This document shows positions 46,160 through 51,730 of a stretch of 51,730 bases of DNA, piece after piece. Each line of letters begins with the position of its first letter. The first letter of the stretch is position 1. The stretch is from Bacteroidales bacterium (GTDB lineage: Bacteria > Planctomycetota > Planctomycetia > Gemmatales > Gemmataceae), in NCBI GenBank assembly GCA_026931725.1, contig JAIXLE010000279.1, positions 1-51,730 of the forward strand. Reading direction: 5' to 3'. Both the position numbers and the translations under genes were made by a program. The notes under the pieces were generated by a model. That model made no database searches and was not told the origin of the DNA. It saw only the letters and a list, made by a program, of their open reading frames with translations.

Positions 46160-49100
46160 TTACCCCTTCCTCATCTTTTCGGGGACGAGGAACGTCACCG
46201 CCACGGGGAACATGCGGGGCTGCGGGTCGGCGAAGCGGGCCTTCACCGCCGCCGCCTCTCGCTCGATCTCGGCGGGGATCGCCTTCGACCGCGCCCGCAG
46301 GAAGTCCTTGTTCCGCTCGAACTGATCGGTTTCCAGGTCGTCGAACAGGCCGGGCTGGTAGTTCGCCTGCTCAGCGAGTTCGGCGTCGATGGCCTTCTTC
46401 AGTTCGAGCAGGATGGCCCGGATGTCGTCAGCCTCCTTGTCGGCCCGCTCGCCGAGCTTCTTCTGGAGGCCAGTCGTCCGGTCCCTCATGCGGGCTTCGA
46501 GCGATTGCGACAGGCCGGGGGCAAACTTGTCCCACAATTCGAGCAGGTGCGCCCGCATCGGCTCGGCGGGTTCGTCGCCCGTCGCCGCCGCGAGAGCCTT
46601 GTCCAACTCGCCGAGGTTCATGCGAGAGAATCGGCCCTCCTTGAGCAGTCCGCCCGCCGTGATGATCTCCTCGTGCAGCCGGTGGCTGTCGCCGCCGATG
46701 ACGACCAGCCGGGCGTGCGCCACCACCGCAGGCCCGGCGAGGGCGTGGTTCGGCACGAGCCGGGCGGTGATCCGGTGCAGCCGCTTGCGGCCCTTCACCG
46801 ACCAGACCTCGGCCCGCAGCAGTCGCAGGCTCATCTGCACCAGTCGGTGGTTCAGGTGGACCAGTACGAGATCGTCCCGCCCGTCCGCTGCGGAATGGTC
46901 GAACGTGATCGGGCGGATTTGTTTGGTGTGCGGATGCTCCAGTCCCTCGGCGCACGCCGCCCAACTGTGCTTGAGCGGCGGGAGGGTGAAGACCGGCTTG
47001 CCGGACGGGTGCGGGACGGGGACCAGGGCGGGCTGCTCGGCCAGGGCCAGCCCGACCTCGACCACCTTGCGGATATTGTCTGGCGACAGCCGCAATTCCC
47101 GCTGCGTCTCCCGGTACTGCTCCAGCAGGTCGCCGATCTGCTTCGCCAAGTCCCGCTCGAACTTGAGCATCTTCCGCACGGGTTCGACCTTGGCATCGGC
47201 CCGCCCCACGCCCGGCATCGAGTACCCCCGACCGAGCATCGCCTCCTCGACATCATCGGCCAGGACGGTGCCGTAGCTGCCCAGGTCTTCCCGGATCGTC
47301 TCCACCTTCTGCGCCACCCGCATCAGGAACTCCAGGTCGGCATCCAGGTCCGCCGCCCTCGCCGAGAACGTCGAGTGCTGACGCTGCTTGTACCCCTGCC
47401 CGACGAAGTGGTACACGAACACCTGCCGCTCGCCGGTGTCGGCGAGGAACCCCTTCTGCCCGTGGCGGTCGATCCGCCCGTTCCGCTGCTCCAGCCGGTT
47501 CGGGTTCCAGGGGATTTCGTAGTGGATCAGCCGACAGCAGTGGTTCTGGAGGTTCAGCCCCTCGGCGGCGGCATCGGTGGCGAGCAGGATGCGCACCGGG
47601 CTGAGGTCCGGGGCCGACTGGAAGGCCGCTTTGACCTCCTCCCGCTCCTCGGAGTCCATCCCGCCGTACATGGTCATCAGCCGCTCGCCGCCCGTGAACC
47701 CCCGCTGGGCGAGGATTTCCAACAGCCAGTTTTGCGTGGCCCGGTACTCGGTGAAGATGATGACCCGCTCGTGGCCCCACTTCTTGCCGGGCCGCAGGTG
47801 GGCGTTCAGCCAGTCGATCAGGCCGTTGACCTTCGAGTCGAGTTGCCCGCTTGCCTTCTCCGCCCACACCCGCATCCGCCGGAGGAGGGCCAGTTCGTTC
47901 GTGGACGGCTCGGTGAACAGCAGCGAGGCGGCGTCCACGGCATCGGTCATCGCCTCGTCGTACTCGCCGTCGTCGGCGTAGTCCTCGTCCACACGGTCAA
48001 GTTCCTGCTTCAAGATGCCGACGGACGGCTTGCGGACGGCCTTGCCCCGCTTCGCCAATCGGAGCGATTTCTCGTGCTGGTCGAGCGTGGTCAGGAACGC
48101 CGCCGGGCTGGAGAACAGCCGCTTTTTGAGCGTCTTGAGGACGAACTCGGTCGCCAACTTCTCTGCGCTGTCCTGCGACCGCCCCACTCGCAGGTCGGCG
48201 TACTCCCGCAGGGCGGCGTGAACGGCCCGCTCCTCGTCGGTGTACGGCACTTCGATGGGGTCCAGCACCCGCTTCGGGAACCGGGGCGAGCCGTCCCACT
48301 TCGGCGGCAGTTCCGACTTCATGCGCCGGACCATGACCGCATTGAGTTGCTTGCGGTCGGGCGGCGTGCTGCGGGCGAAGCGCTGATTGTCGAGCAGTTC
48401 GAGCAGGGCCGAAAAGCTCTCCGGGTAGCCGTTGTGCGGGGTGGCGGTGAGGAACAGCTTGTGTTCAAAGTGCGGCACCAGTTGCCGGAGGGCGTTCGTC
48501 CGCTGCGAGTCGGTGGCGTACCGGCCCACGCCAGACGGGGCGCAGTTGTGGGCTTCGTCCAGAATGAGCAGGTCGAACCGGCGGGGGTACACGGGGTCGT
48601 CCGGCCCCGGCAGCAGTTCCCGGAACCGCCGCAGCGGGCGCTCCCGCTTGAGGAAGTCAATGCTGGTGATGAGTCGGGGGAAGTGGTTCCACGGGTTGAC
48701 GTGGATGCCCCGGTTGCGGCGCAGCACGCCCATCAGGGCCGAATTCACGATGCGGAAGTCGAGGCCGAACTTGTCTCGCATCTGCTCCTGCCATTGCACC
48801 TGAAGCGGGGCCGGGCAGACGATCAGAATCTTCCGTGTGCGGTGGCGGAGGATGAGTTCGAGCGCCACCATGCCCGCCTCGATGGTCTTGCCGAGGCCCA
48901 CATCGTCAGCGACGAGCAGGTTGACCCGTGGCATCTGGATGGCCCGCACGACCGGGTCGAGTTGGTAGTCTTCGATGTCGATGCCGCTGCGGAACGGCGA
49001 TTGAATCGTTCGCATGTCCGCTGACGACGAAGCGCCCCAGCGGACGGCATCCAGGAAGGCATCGAGGCGGTCGGGCGGGTCGAACCCGGTGGGGTCGGGC

Positions 49101-49342
49101 AGGGCCACCTTCTCGACTACCCTGGCCCCCGGCTCAAGCTCCCACAGGACGTTCAGTTCTTCCCCCAGGCCGTCGTCCTCGACAGACGAGAGTGTGACGA
49201 GATGCTGAGGCGGCTCCAGCCCGGCTTGCAGGCGGTCGGGCGGGAGCGTGCTGGCGGAAACGTCCATGACCATCCATTTGCGGGAGCGGACGCTGACCAT
49301 CTGCCCCTGTTCGGGGCGGGGAGAAGTCGTGGTCGTGGTCAT
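46160..49342 (-). CDS. drmD: DISARM class 1 SNF2-like helicase DrmD
   Basis: 1060 aa. SNF2/SF2 motifs in order: VADDVGLGKTIEAGMVALEL at about 150 (Walker A), ILIVCPAPLQVQWQEQM, LLILDEAHNCAPSG at about 260 (DEAH), LTATPHNG, RVIIFTEYRATQNWL, and ILLATDAAAEGLNLQNHC then WNPNRLEQRNGRIDRHGQKG at about 615 (motif VI). A C-terminal helical region (AKLEERADKEADD-like, about 960-1030) completes it. Such HepA/RapA-like helicases translocate on duplex DNA. DrmD defines class 1 DISARM together with DrmMI. It is the first gene of the ten-gene operon; a candidate promoter with an internal dyad lies 130-155 bp upstream. Confidence 0.93.
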   Translation of the reverse strand: MTTTTTSPRPEQGQMVSVRSRKWMVMDVSASTLPPDRLQAGLEPPQHLVTLSSVEDDGLGEELNVLWELEPGARVVEKVALPDPTGFDPPDRLDAFLDAVRWGASSSADMRTIQSPFRSGIDIEDYQLDPVVRAIQMPRVNLLVADDVGLGKTIEAGMVALELILRHRTRKILIVCPAPLQVQWQEQMRDKFGLDFRIVNSALMGVLRRNRGIHVNPWNHFPRLITSIDFLKRERPLRRFRELLPGPDDPVYPRRFDLLILDEAHNCAPSGVGRYATDSQRTNALRQLVPHFEHKLFLTATPHNGYPESFSALLELLDNQRFARSTPPDRKQLNAVMVRRMKSELPPKWDGSPRFPKRVLDPIEVPYTDEERAVHAALREYADLRVGRSQDSAEKLATEFVLKTLKKRLFSSPAAFLTTLDQHEKSLRLAKRGKAVRKPSVGILKQELDRVDEDYADDGEYDEAMTDAVDAASLLFTEPSTNELALLRRMRVWAEKASGQLDSKVNGLIDWLNAHLRPGKKWGHERVIIFTEYRATQNWLLEILAQRGFTGGERLMTMYGGMDSEEREEVKAAFQSAPDLSPVRILLATDAAAEGLNLQNHCCRLIHYEIPWNPNRLEQRNGRIDRHGQKGFLADTGERQVFVYHFVGQGYKQRQHSTFSARAADLDADLEFLMRVAQKVETIREDLGSYGTVLADDVEEAMLGRGYSMPGVGRADAKVEPVRKMLKFERDLAKQIGDLLEQYRETQRELRLSPDNIRKVVEVGLALAEQPALVPVPHPSGKPVFTLPPLKHSWAACAEGLEHPHTKQIRPITFDHSAADGRDDLVLVHLNHRLVQMSLRLLRAEVWSVKGRKRLHRITARLVPNHALAGPAVVAHARLVVIGGDSHRLHEEIITAGGLLKEGRFSRMNLGELDKALAAATGDEPAEPMRAHLLELWDKFAPGLSQSLEARMRDRTTGLQKKLGERADKEADDIRAILLELKKAIDAELAEQANYQPGLFDDLETDQFERNKDFLRARSKAIPAEIEREAAAVKARFADPQPRMFPVAVTFLVPEKMRKG

Positions 49343-49434
49343 GCGAATCGTCCCCCGTCACACGCTTCTCGACCGCCCGTTTCGGACGAACTCATCGAGT
49401 ACCGCCGTGCCCGCAAGCCGGAGATCACCCCAGG

Positions 49435-49448
49435 CCGGACCTGTCCGG
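49435..49448. promoter_or_regulatory. Dyad CCGGAC-CT-GTCCGG upstream of drmD
   Basis: A perfect 6+6 inverted repeat with a two-base centre, about 21 bp inside the predicted drmD transcript. Its size suits a homodimeric HTH protein. It is one of two dyads in the 180-bp region between drmD and the decayed XRE gene. Confidence 0.4.
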
Positions 49449-49469
49449 TGTTGTCTGCGAAGAGCAAGT

Positions 49470-49498
49470 ATCCTACGATGGGCATCGGGGTATCGCAA
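49470..49498 (-). promoter_or_regulatory. Candidate drmD promoter with a dyad in the spacer
   Basis: On the minus strand TTGCGA (49498-49493) and TAGGAT (49475-49470) are separated by 17 bp; each matches four of six sigma-70 consensus bases. The spacer contains the perfect dyad CGATG-GG-CATCG (49476-49487). A protein bound there would block the promoter, as in control-protein-regulated restriction systems. Confidence 0.4.
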
Positions 49499-49526
49499 CT
49501 GCCATGTACCTGCGAGGAGCGATCTT

Positions 49527-49658
49527 GTGGCGACGTTCGGGATGAAGGTCCGGCAGCTACGGCACGGGAAACGGTGGAGCCTGCGTGACCTGTCCGGGAA
49601 GGTCGGTGTCGGCTTCACCTACCTGAGCCGGGGGGGCGAGCCGGGGCCGTCGCCATGA
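49527..49658 (+). pseudogene. XRE-family HTH regulator, truncated
   Basis: GTG start with AGGAG eight bases upstream. The frame reads VATFGMKVRQLRHGKRWSLR, then DLSGKVGVGFTYLSR, a good match to the first three helices of XRE regulators. After TYLSR the expected VENG-type fourth helix is replaced by GGEPGPSP and a stop, beside a run of seven G at 49631-49637 that is a likely site of slippage. The encoded 43 residues are too short to fold as a full domain. It stands divergent from drmD, where a control gene would be expected. Confidence 0.7.
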
Positions 49659-49905
49659 ACATCAACAGTGGCAAGGCGAAGCGCGTGCTGCTCTGCCCGG
49701 CGTGGAAGAAGTGAGGAACGGCCAAGTCGGTGAAGCCGGACACCGTGGTCCTGCACAGCCGGGCCGACAACGTGGTTCCCTTCGTTGATTCGGAGGAACT
49801 GGTCAGGAACAGCGGGCTGCCTACACGCTGATTGAGATCGGCAACAATCACCGGCTCACCGACCCCGAATCGCTGGAGACGATGCTCGAAGCGTGCCTCG
49901 TGGAC
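49655..49905 (+). pseudogene. Alpha/beta-hydrolase-like remnant
   Basis: ATG at 49655 gives MNINSGKAKRVLLCPAWKK then an in-frame TGA. Beyond it the same frame gives GTAKSVKPDTVVLHSRADNV and VPFVDSEELVRNSGLP, followed by another stop. After a shift of frame comes LIEIGNNHRLTDPESLETML. The VLHSRADxVVPFxDSEEL and NxHRLxDPE motifs are the C-terminal Asp/His part of small serine hydrolases. The nucleophile part is gone, so the gene is dead. Its tail merges into the next reading frame. Confidence 0.6.
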
Positions 49906-50313
49906 GATGAAGAAGCTGGCGACATCTTGGAGCGTGACTGGTCCGGCCTCTGCTACGCAGCAGCGCTACGGTGGGTCACAGACGCAGAGGACTTCGATTG
50001 GACCGTCGTTCACGGTACGGTCTGGAGCGAGAAAGAAGGACGGCGAATCGACCACGCATGGTGCGAGCGAGGCGAAACAGTCGTTGATCTCGTCATCCCG
50101 ATCCCGGTCGGGTTGAGGATAATCGAGCGGTATCGGTACTATCGAATCGAGGAGTTCCACCGGGAGATCACCGGCAGGGGGTACAAGTACCTGCGGCCCG
50201 GTATCGAGACGACCTTCTACGACTCCAAATCCGTCGAAGCCACCGACCCGACCGGCATGGTTTGGACGAGATTTGAAGACGTTGATCCCGAAGCTCCAAG
50301 AAGGGCGGGATAG
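49882..50313 (+). CDS. Hypothetical protein, start region fused to a hydrolase remnant
   Basis: 143 aa from ATG 49882, or 137 from GTG 49900. The first six residues belong to the hydrolase remnant. The main part reads LERDWSGLCYAAALRWVTDA, then DWTVVHGTVWSEKEGRRIDH, AWCERGETVVDLVIPI and IERYRYYRIEEFHREITGRG. The pattern VHGTV...RIDHAWxExGETVxD...YYRI resembles widespread small proteins of unknown function in which Cys and His residues are conserved (CY, HAW). A papain-like arrangement is possible, but an Asn or Asp third residue was not identified. No partner gene is evident. Confidence 0.55.
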   Translation: MLEACLVDDEEAGDILERDWSGLCYAAALRWVTDAEDFDWTVVHGTVWSEKEGRRIDHAWCERGETVVDLVIPIPVGLRIIERYRYYRIEEFHREITGRGYKYLRPGIETTFYDSKSVEATDPTGMVWTRFEDVDPEAPRRAG

Positions 50314-50494
50314 CAACCGGGCATACAGTTATCGTGGTCTGGGAATCAGGCAGGTCACTTCACCGGACAGCACAACCCGCTGACTCGAACAAGCTGGGAC
50401 ACGAGAATGGGCCGTTGGAGAGGTCCAGCGGCGAACTGTCCCCAAGCCCGCACTGCCACCCATCCCGGACGATGATGGCGACCACACCGCCGAC

Positions 50495-50776
50495 GTGCTG
50501 AACACCCTCATCTGCGACATTGAGGACGATAAGTTCGACCTGTCGAACCCCGACGATCTGGACGACCTGGAGTGCCAGATCGCCTGTGCCATCGACAAAC
50601 CGAATGTATCGGACATGGCCGAGTTCTTGCTGTTCGACTTGGGCAACAGTCACGTCAACTTGCATAACGTGCGGCAAAGGGTCGATGACATACTCGCCGT
50701 CCTGCTCCACCACGAGGAGATGAACGAGGAAGAGACGTGGCGACAACTGGAGGAGAGTATGGTTCCGACCGGGTGA
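50495..50776 (+). CDS. Small acidic hypothetical protein
   Basis: 93 aa from a GTG at 50495; the frame stays open upstream (PIPDDDGDHTAD) so the true start may be earlier. It is rich in Asp, Glu and Leu: LICDIEDDKFDLSNPDDLDD, then NVSDMAEFLLFDLGNSHVNL and VDDILAVLLHHEEMNEEETW. It looks all-helical and strongly acidic, a composition seen in antitoxins, immunity proteins and DNA mimics. None of these is shown here. It converges on the 235-aa gene with a 6-bp gap. Confidence 0.5.
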   Translation: MLNTLICDIEDDKFDLSNPDDLDDLECQIACAIDKPNVSDMAEFLLFDLGNSHVNLHNVRQRVDDILAVLLHHEEMNEEETWRQLEESMVPTG

Positions 50777-50782
50777 ACAGGC

Positions 50783-51490
50783 TCAATAGTCCCGCTGGCT
50801 GATCTTGTCCGTGGCGATGAACTCTTTCTGCTGCTCCAGGCTGATCTCGTCCCGCTCACCGACAGCCAACATCGTGGAGTTGATGAACCGTCGTTCGGTG
50901 TCGTCCGGCGTGACGATGATCGCTTTGTGTAAGACCCCCAGCGAGTTCGTCCTGACTTCGCTGAACGGTAATGACGAGTTGTTGATTGCCACGAGCCGGG
51001 AATGCCCTTCCATCGGCTGCGGCAATTCCGTGATGTACAGCCCCAGCAGGTCTTCCCCCTTCTTGTACATGGGGTTGTATTCCTGCAAAAACTGACCCGG
51101 CGTAATTCCCAGGTCGAAGGCCGCACGGGTGTAGTCGGCCAGGAACAAGCGACTTTCGACTTTCGACGGCTCGTACCCCAGCATCAGGAGAGATTGATCG
51201 GGTGCGCCGTCCAGGTGGAATTTGGTCGTCACCTGCTGATCGAATCGAGACATCGACTTGTAGATGAATCCGCCCCGCTTGCGAGAGATGCCGATCTCGG
51301 TCAGCCGTTGTTTCAGCTTTACCATCCAGGCTCGCAGGACATGCGAATCCGGCCCAGGCGGGATGTCGAGAACAGCAAACCCAGGGGCTTTGAAATCGAC
51401 CCGCCAAACGAGGTCGTAAACCGTGTTCGCATGAGCAACGAGTTGCCGTTCATCGTGAATGGGAATCACATATTGGGGATCGTCGCTCAT
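50783..51490 (-). CDS. Hypothetical protein, 235 aa
   Basis: Starts MSDDPQYVIPIHDERQLVAH, with the ATG overlapping the stop of the TPR remnant by 4 bp. A central segment, TTKFHLDGAPDQSLLMLGYE, holds an His-x-Asp pair. A later SRLVAINNSSLPF holds an Arg and Asn/Ser cluster, reminiscent of double-stranded beta-helix 2-oxoglutarate oxygenases, but a distal His ligand is not clear. No signal peptide or membrane helix is seen. I would call it unassigned; the oxygenase idea is weak inference. Confidence 0.6.
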   Translation of the reverse strand: MSDDPQYVIPIHDERQLVAHANTVYDLVWRVDFKAPGFAVLDIPPGPDSHVLRAWMVKLKQRLTEIGISRKRGGFIYKSMSRFDQQVTTKFHLDGAPDQSLLMLGYEPSKVESRLFLADYTRAAFDLGITPGQFLQEYNPMYKKGEDLLGLYITELPQPMEGHSRLVAINNSSLPFSEVRTNSLGVLHKAIIVTPDDTERRFINSTMLAVGERDEISLEQQKEFIATDKISQRDY

Positions 51491-51606
51491 TTGGCCTCCA
51501 ACTTCTTCGCCATTTCGTAATCGGCATCGGCTTTCTGCTGGTCGCCCAGCGTCTGCCAGCAGAAGCCTCGGTTCCTGTAGTGGTTCGCCTTCGTTGGCTC
51601 TCTCTC
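51487..51606 (-). CDS. C-terminal TPR fragment
   Basis: The minus strand reads NHYRNRGFCWQTLGDQQKAD, then ADYEMAKKLEAK and TGA, a clear final tetratricopeptide repeat (Gly-Phe-x-Trp, Gly-Asp, Ala-x-x-Asp-Tyr-x-x-Ala). Upstream the TPR pattern is lost at the dispersed repeat and palindromes, so only about one repeat remains before non-coding-looking sequence. Its stop overlaps the start of the 235-aa gene. The left limit of the coding sequence is approximate. It may be a remnant cut by the repeat array. Confidence 0.5.
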   Translation of the reverse strand, partial: EREPTKANHYRNRGFCWQTLGDQQKADADYEMAKKLEAK

Positions 51607-51619
51607 AATAGCTACCGAT

Positions 51620-51641
51620 ACACAAACCCGATGTGGGTGTC
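51620..51641. repeat. Dispersed repeat, copy 2
   Basis: 20 of 22 bases match the segment at 602-623, including the core AACCCGATGTG. Here it sits next to the TPR fragment and 22 bp before the tandem palindromes. Confidence 0.5.
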
Positions 51642-51663
51642 TCAAAATCTACACTTGTCGGAC

Positions 51664-51726
51664 AACCGGGGACGATCGTCCCCGGTTCAGTAGGACACTC
51701 CGAACCGGGGACGACAGTCCCCGGTT
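51664..51726. repeat. Two tandem 24-bp palindromes
   Basis: 51664-51687 is a perfect palindrome with half AACCGGGGACGA. 51703-51726 has the same ten-base arms AACCGGGGAC/GTCCCCGGTT around GACA. They start 39 bases apart, and the separating bases are partly similar (GGACA before both). They can form strong hairpins and look like REP-type intergenic elements; the array may continue past the window. Confidence 0.75.
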
Positions 51727-51730
51727 GTGT

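Noticed and set aside
46136..49024. 962-codon plus-strand open frame antisense to drmD
   Set aside because: It mirrors the codon phase of drmD in GC-rich DNA and has Arg/Gln/His-rich composition without any motif; drmD has all SNF2 motifs.
42140..49342. BREX system considered because DrmMI resembles PglX
   Set aside because: No BrxC, PglZ, BrxA, BrxB or BrxL genes; drmA and drmB are diagnostic of DISARM.
35478..49342. Class 2 DISARM (drmE, drmMII)
   Set aside because: The methylase is a large adenine enzyme with NPPF and a SNF2 helicase is present; no drmE or cytosine methylase motif was seen.
29500..51730. Second copy of the tRNA-Gly 3' end as a right attachment site
   Set aside because: No repeat of the T-arm/acceptor sequence was found in the window; the right boundary may lie outside it.

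Overview
The window looks like a chromosomal stretch of a planctomycete, most likely a member of the Gemmataceae. Lineage markers are a TIGR03000-type domain protein at the left edge, a DUF1501 protein with a Tat-like leader, an exported FG-GAP/delta-60 protein with the planctomycete 'LEDR' N-terminus, an ECF sigma factor overlapping a serine/threonine kinase gene, and a very long secretin. Genus and species cannot be fixed from the sequence alone.

Left half (1-29.4 kb): core-type genes in short operons. These are an ilvN / conserved 98-aa / S1-P1 nuclease operon; a DMFase-like large-subunit protein; a minus-strand block of ettA, a MazF-type toxin-antitoxin pair, a LolD/FtsX-type ABC transporter and a GGQ release-factor-like protein; a thioredoxin-like secreted protein; glgX; a mosaic FG-GAP exoprotein; pilT and hisF; a 51-aa membrane peptide; a 1526-aa secretin; a protein made of five ~50-aa repeats; a membrane-anchored VWA protein; and a DUF1501 protein. 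Several hairpins mark transcript ends.

Junction (29.4-33 kb): a complete tRNA-Gly(CCC) gene is followed within 4 bp by the end of a protein kinase reading frame cut off just after its HRD catalytic loop. Three 11-bp direct repeats lie at the cut. This looks like the edge of an inserted or rearranged accessory region. An ECF sigma factor, a small secreted peptide and a GYF-domain membrane protein without a normal start codon follow.

Right half (33-51.7 kb): a defence island dominated by one minus-strand operon. Its genes in transcription order are drmD (SNF2 helicase), drmMI (adenine methylase), a short AlbA_2 protein, drmA (helicase), drmB (DUF1998), drmC (PLD nuclease), a PD-(D/E)XK nuclease, a DUF6398 protein, an HTH/coiled-coil protein and a small acidic protein. 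This is a class 1 DISARM system carrying five genes beyond the canonical set. Most of the drm genes are joined by 4-bp stop/start overlaps, and the operon ends in a hairpin that contains the last stop codon. A candidate promoter with a dyad in its spacer lies upstream of drmD, facing a decayed XRE regulator. Beyond it are a broken hydrolase, three small unrecognised genes, a TPR remnant and tandem palindromes.

Likely working of the island: DrmMI marks host DNA; DrmA, DrmB and DrmD sense or process unmarked incoming DNA; DrmC and perhaps the PD-(D/E)XK protein are nucleases. The AlbA_2, DUF6398 and HTH proteins would be accessory DNA-binding or regulatory factors. That last part is inference from gene coupling.
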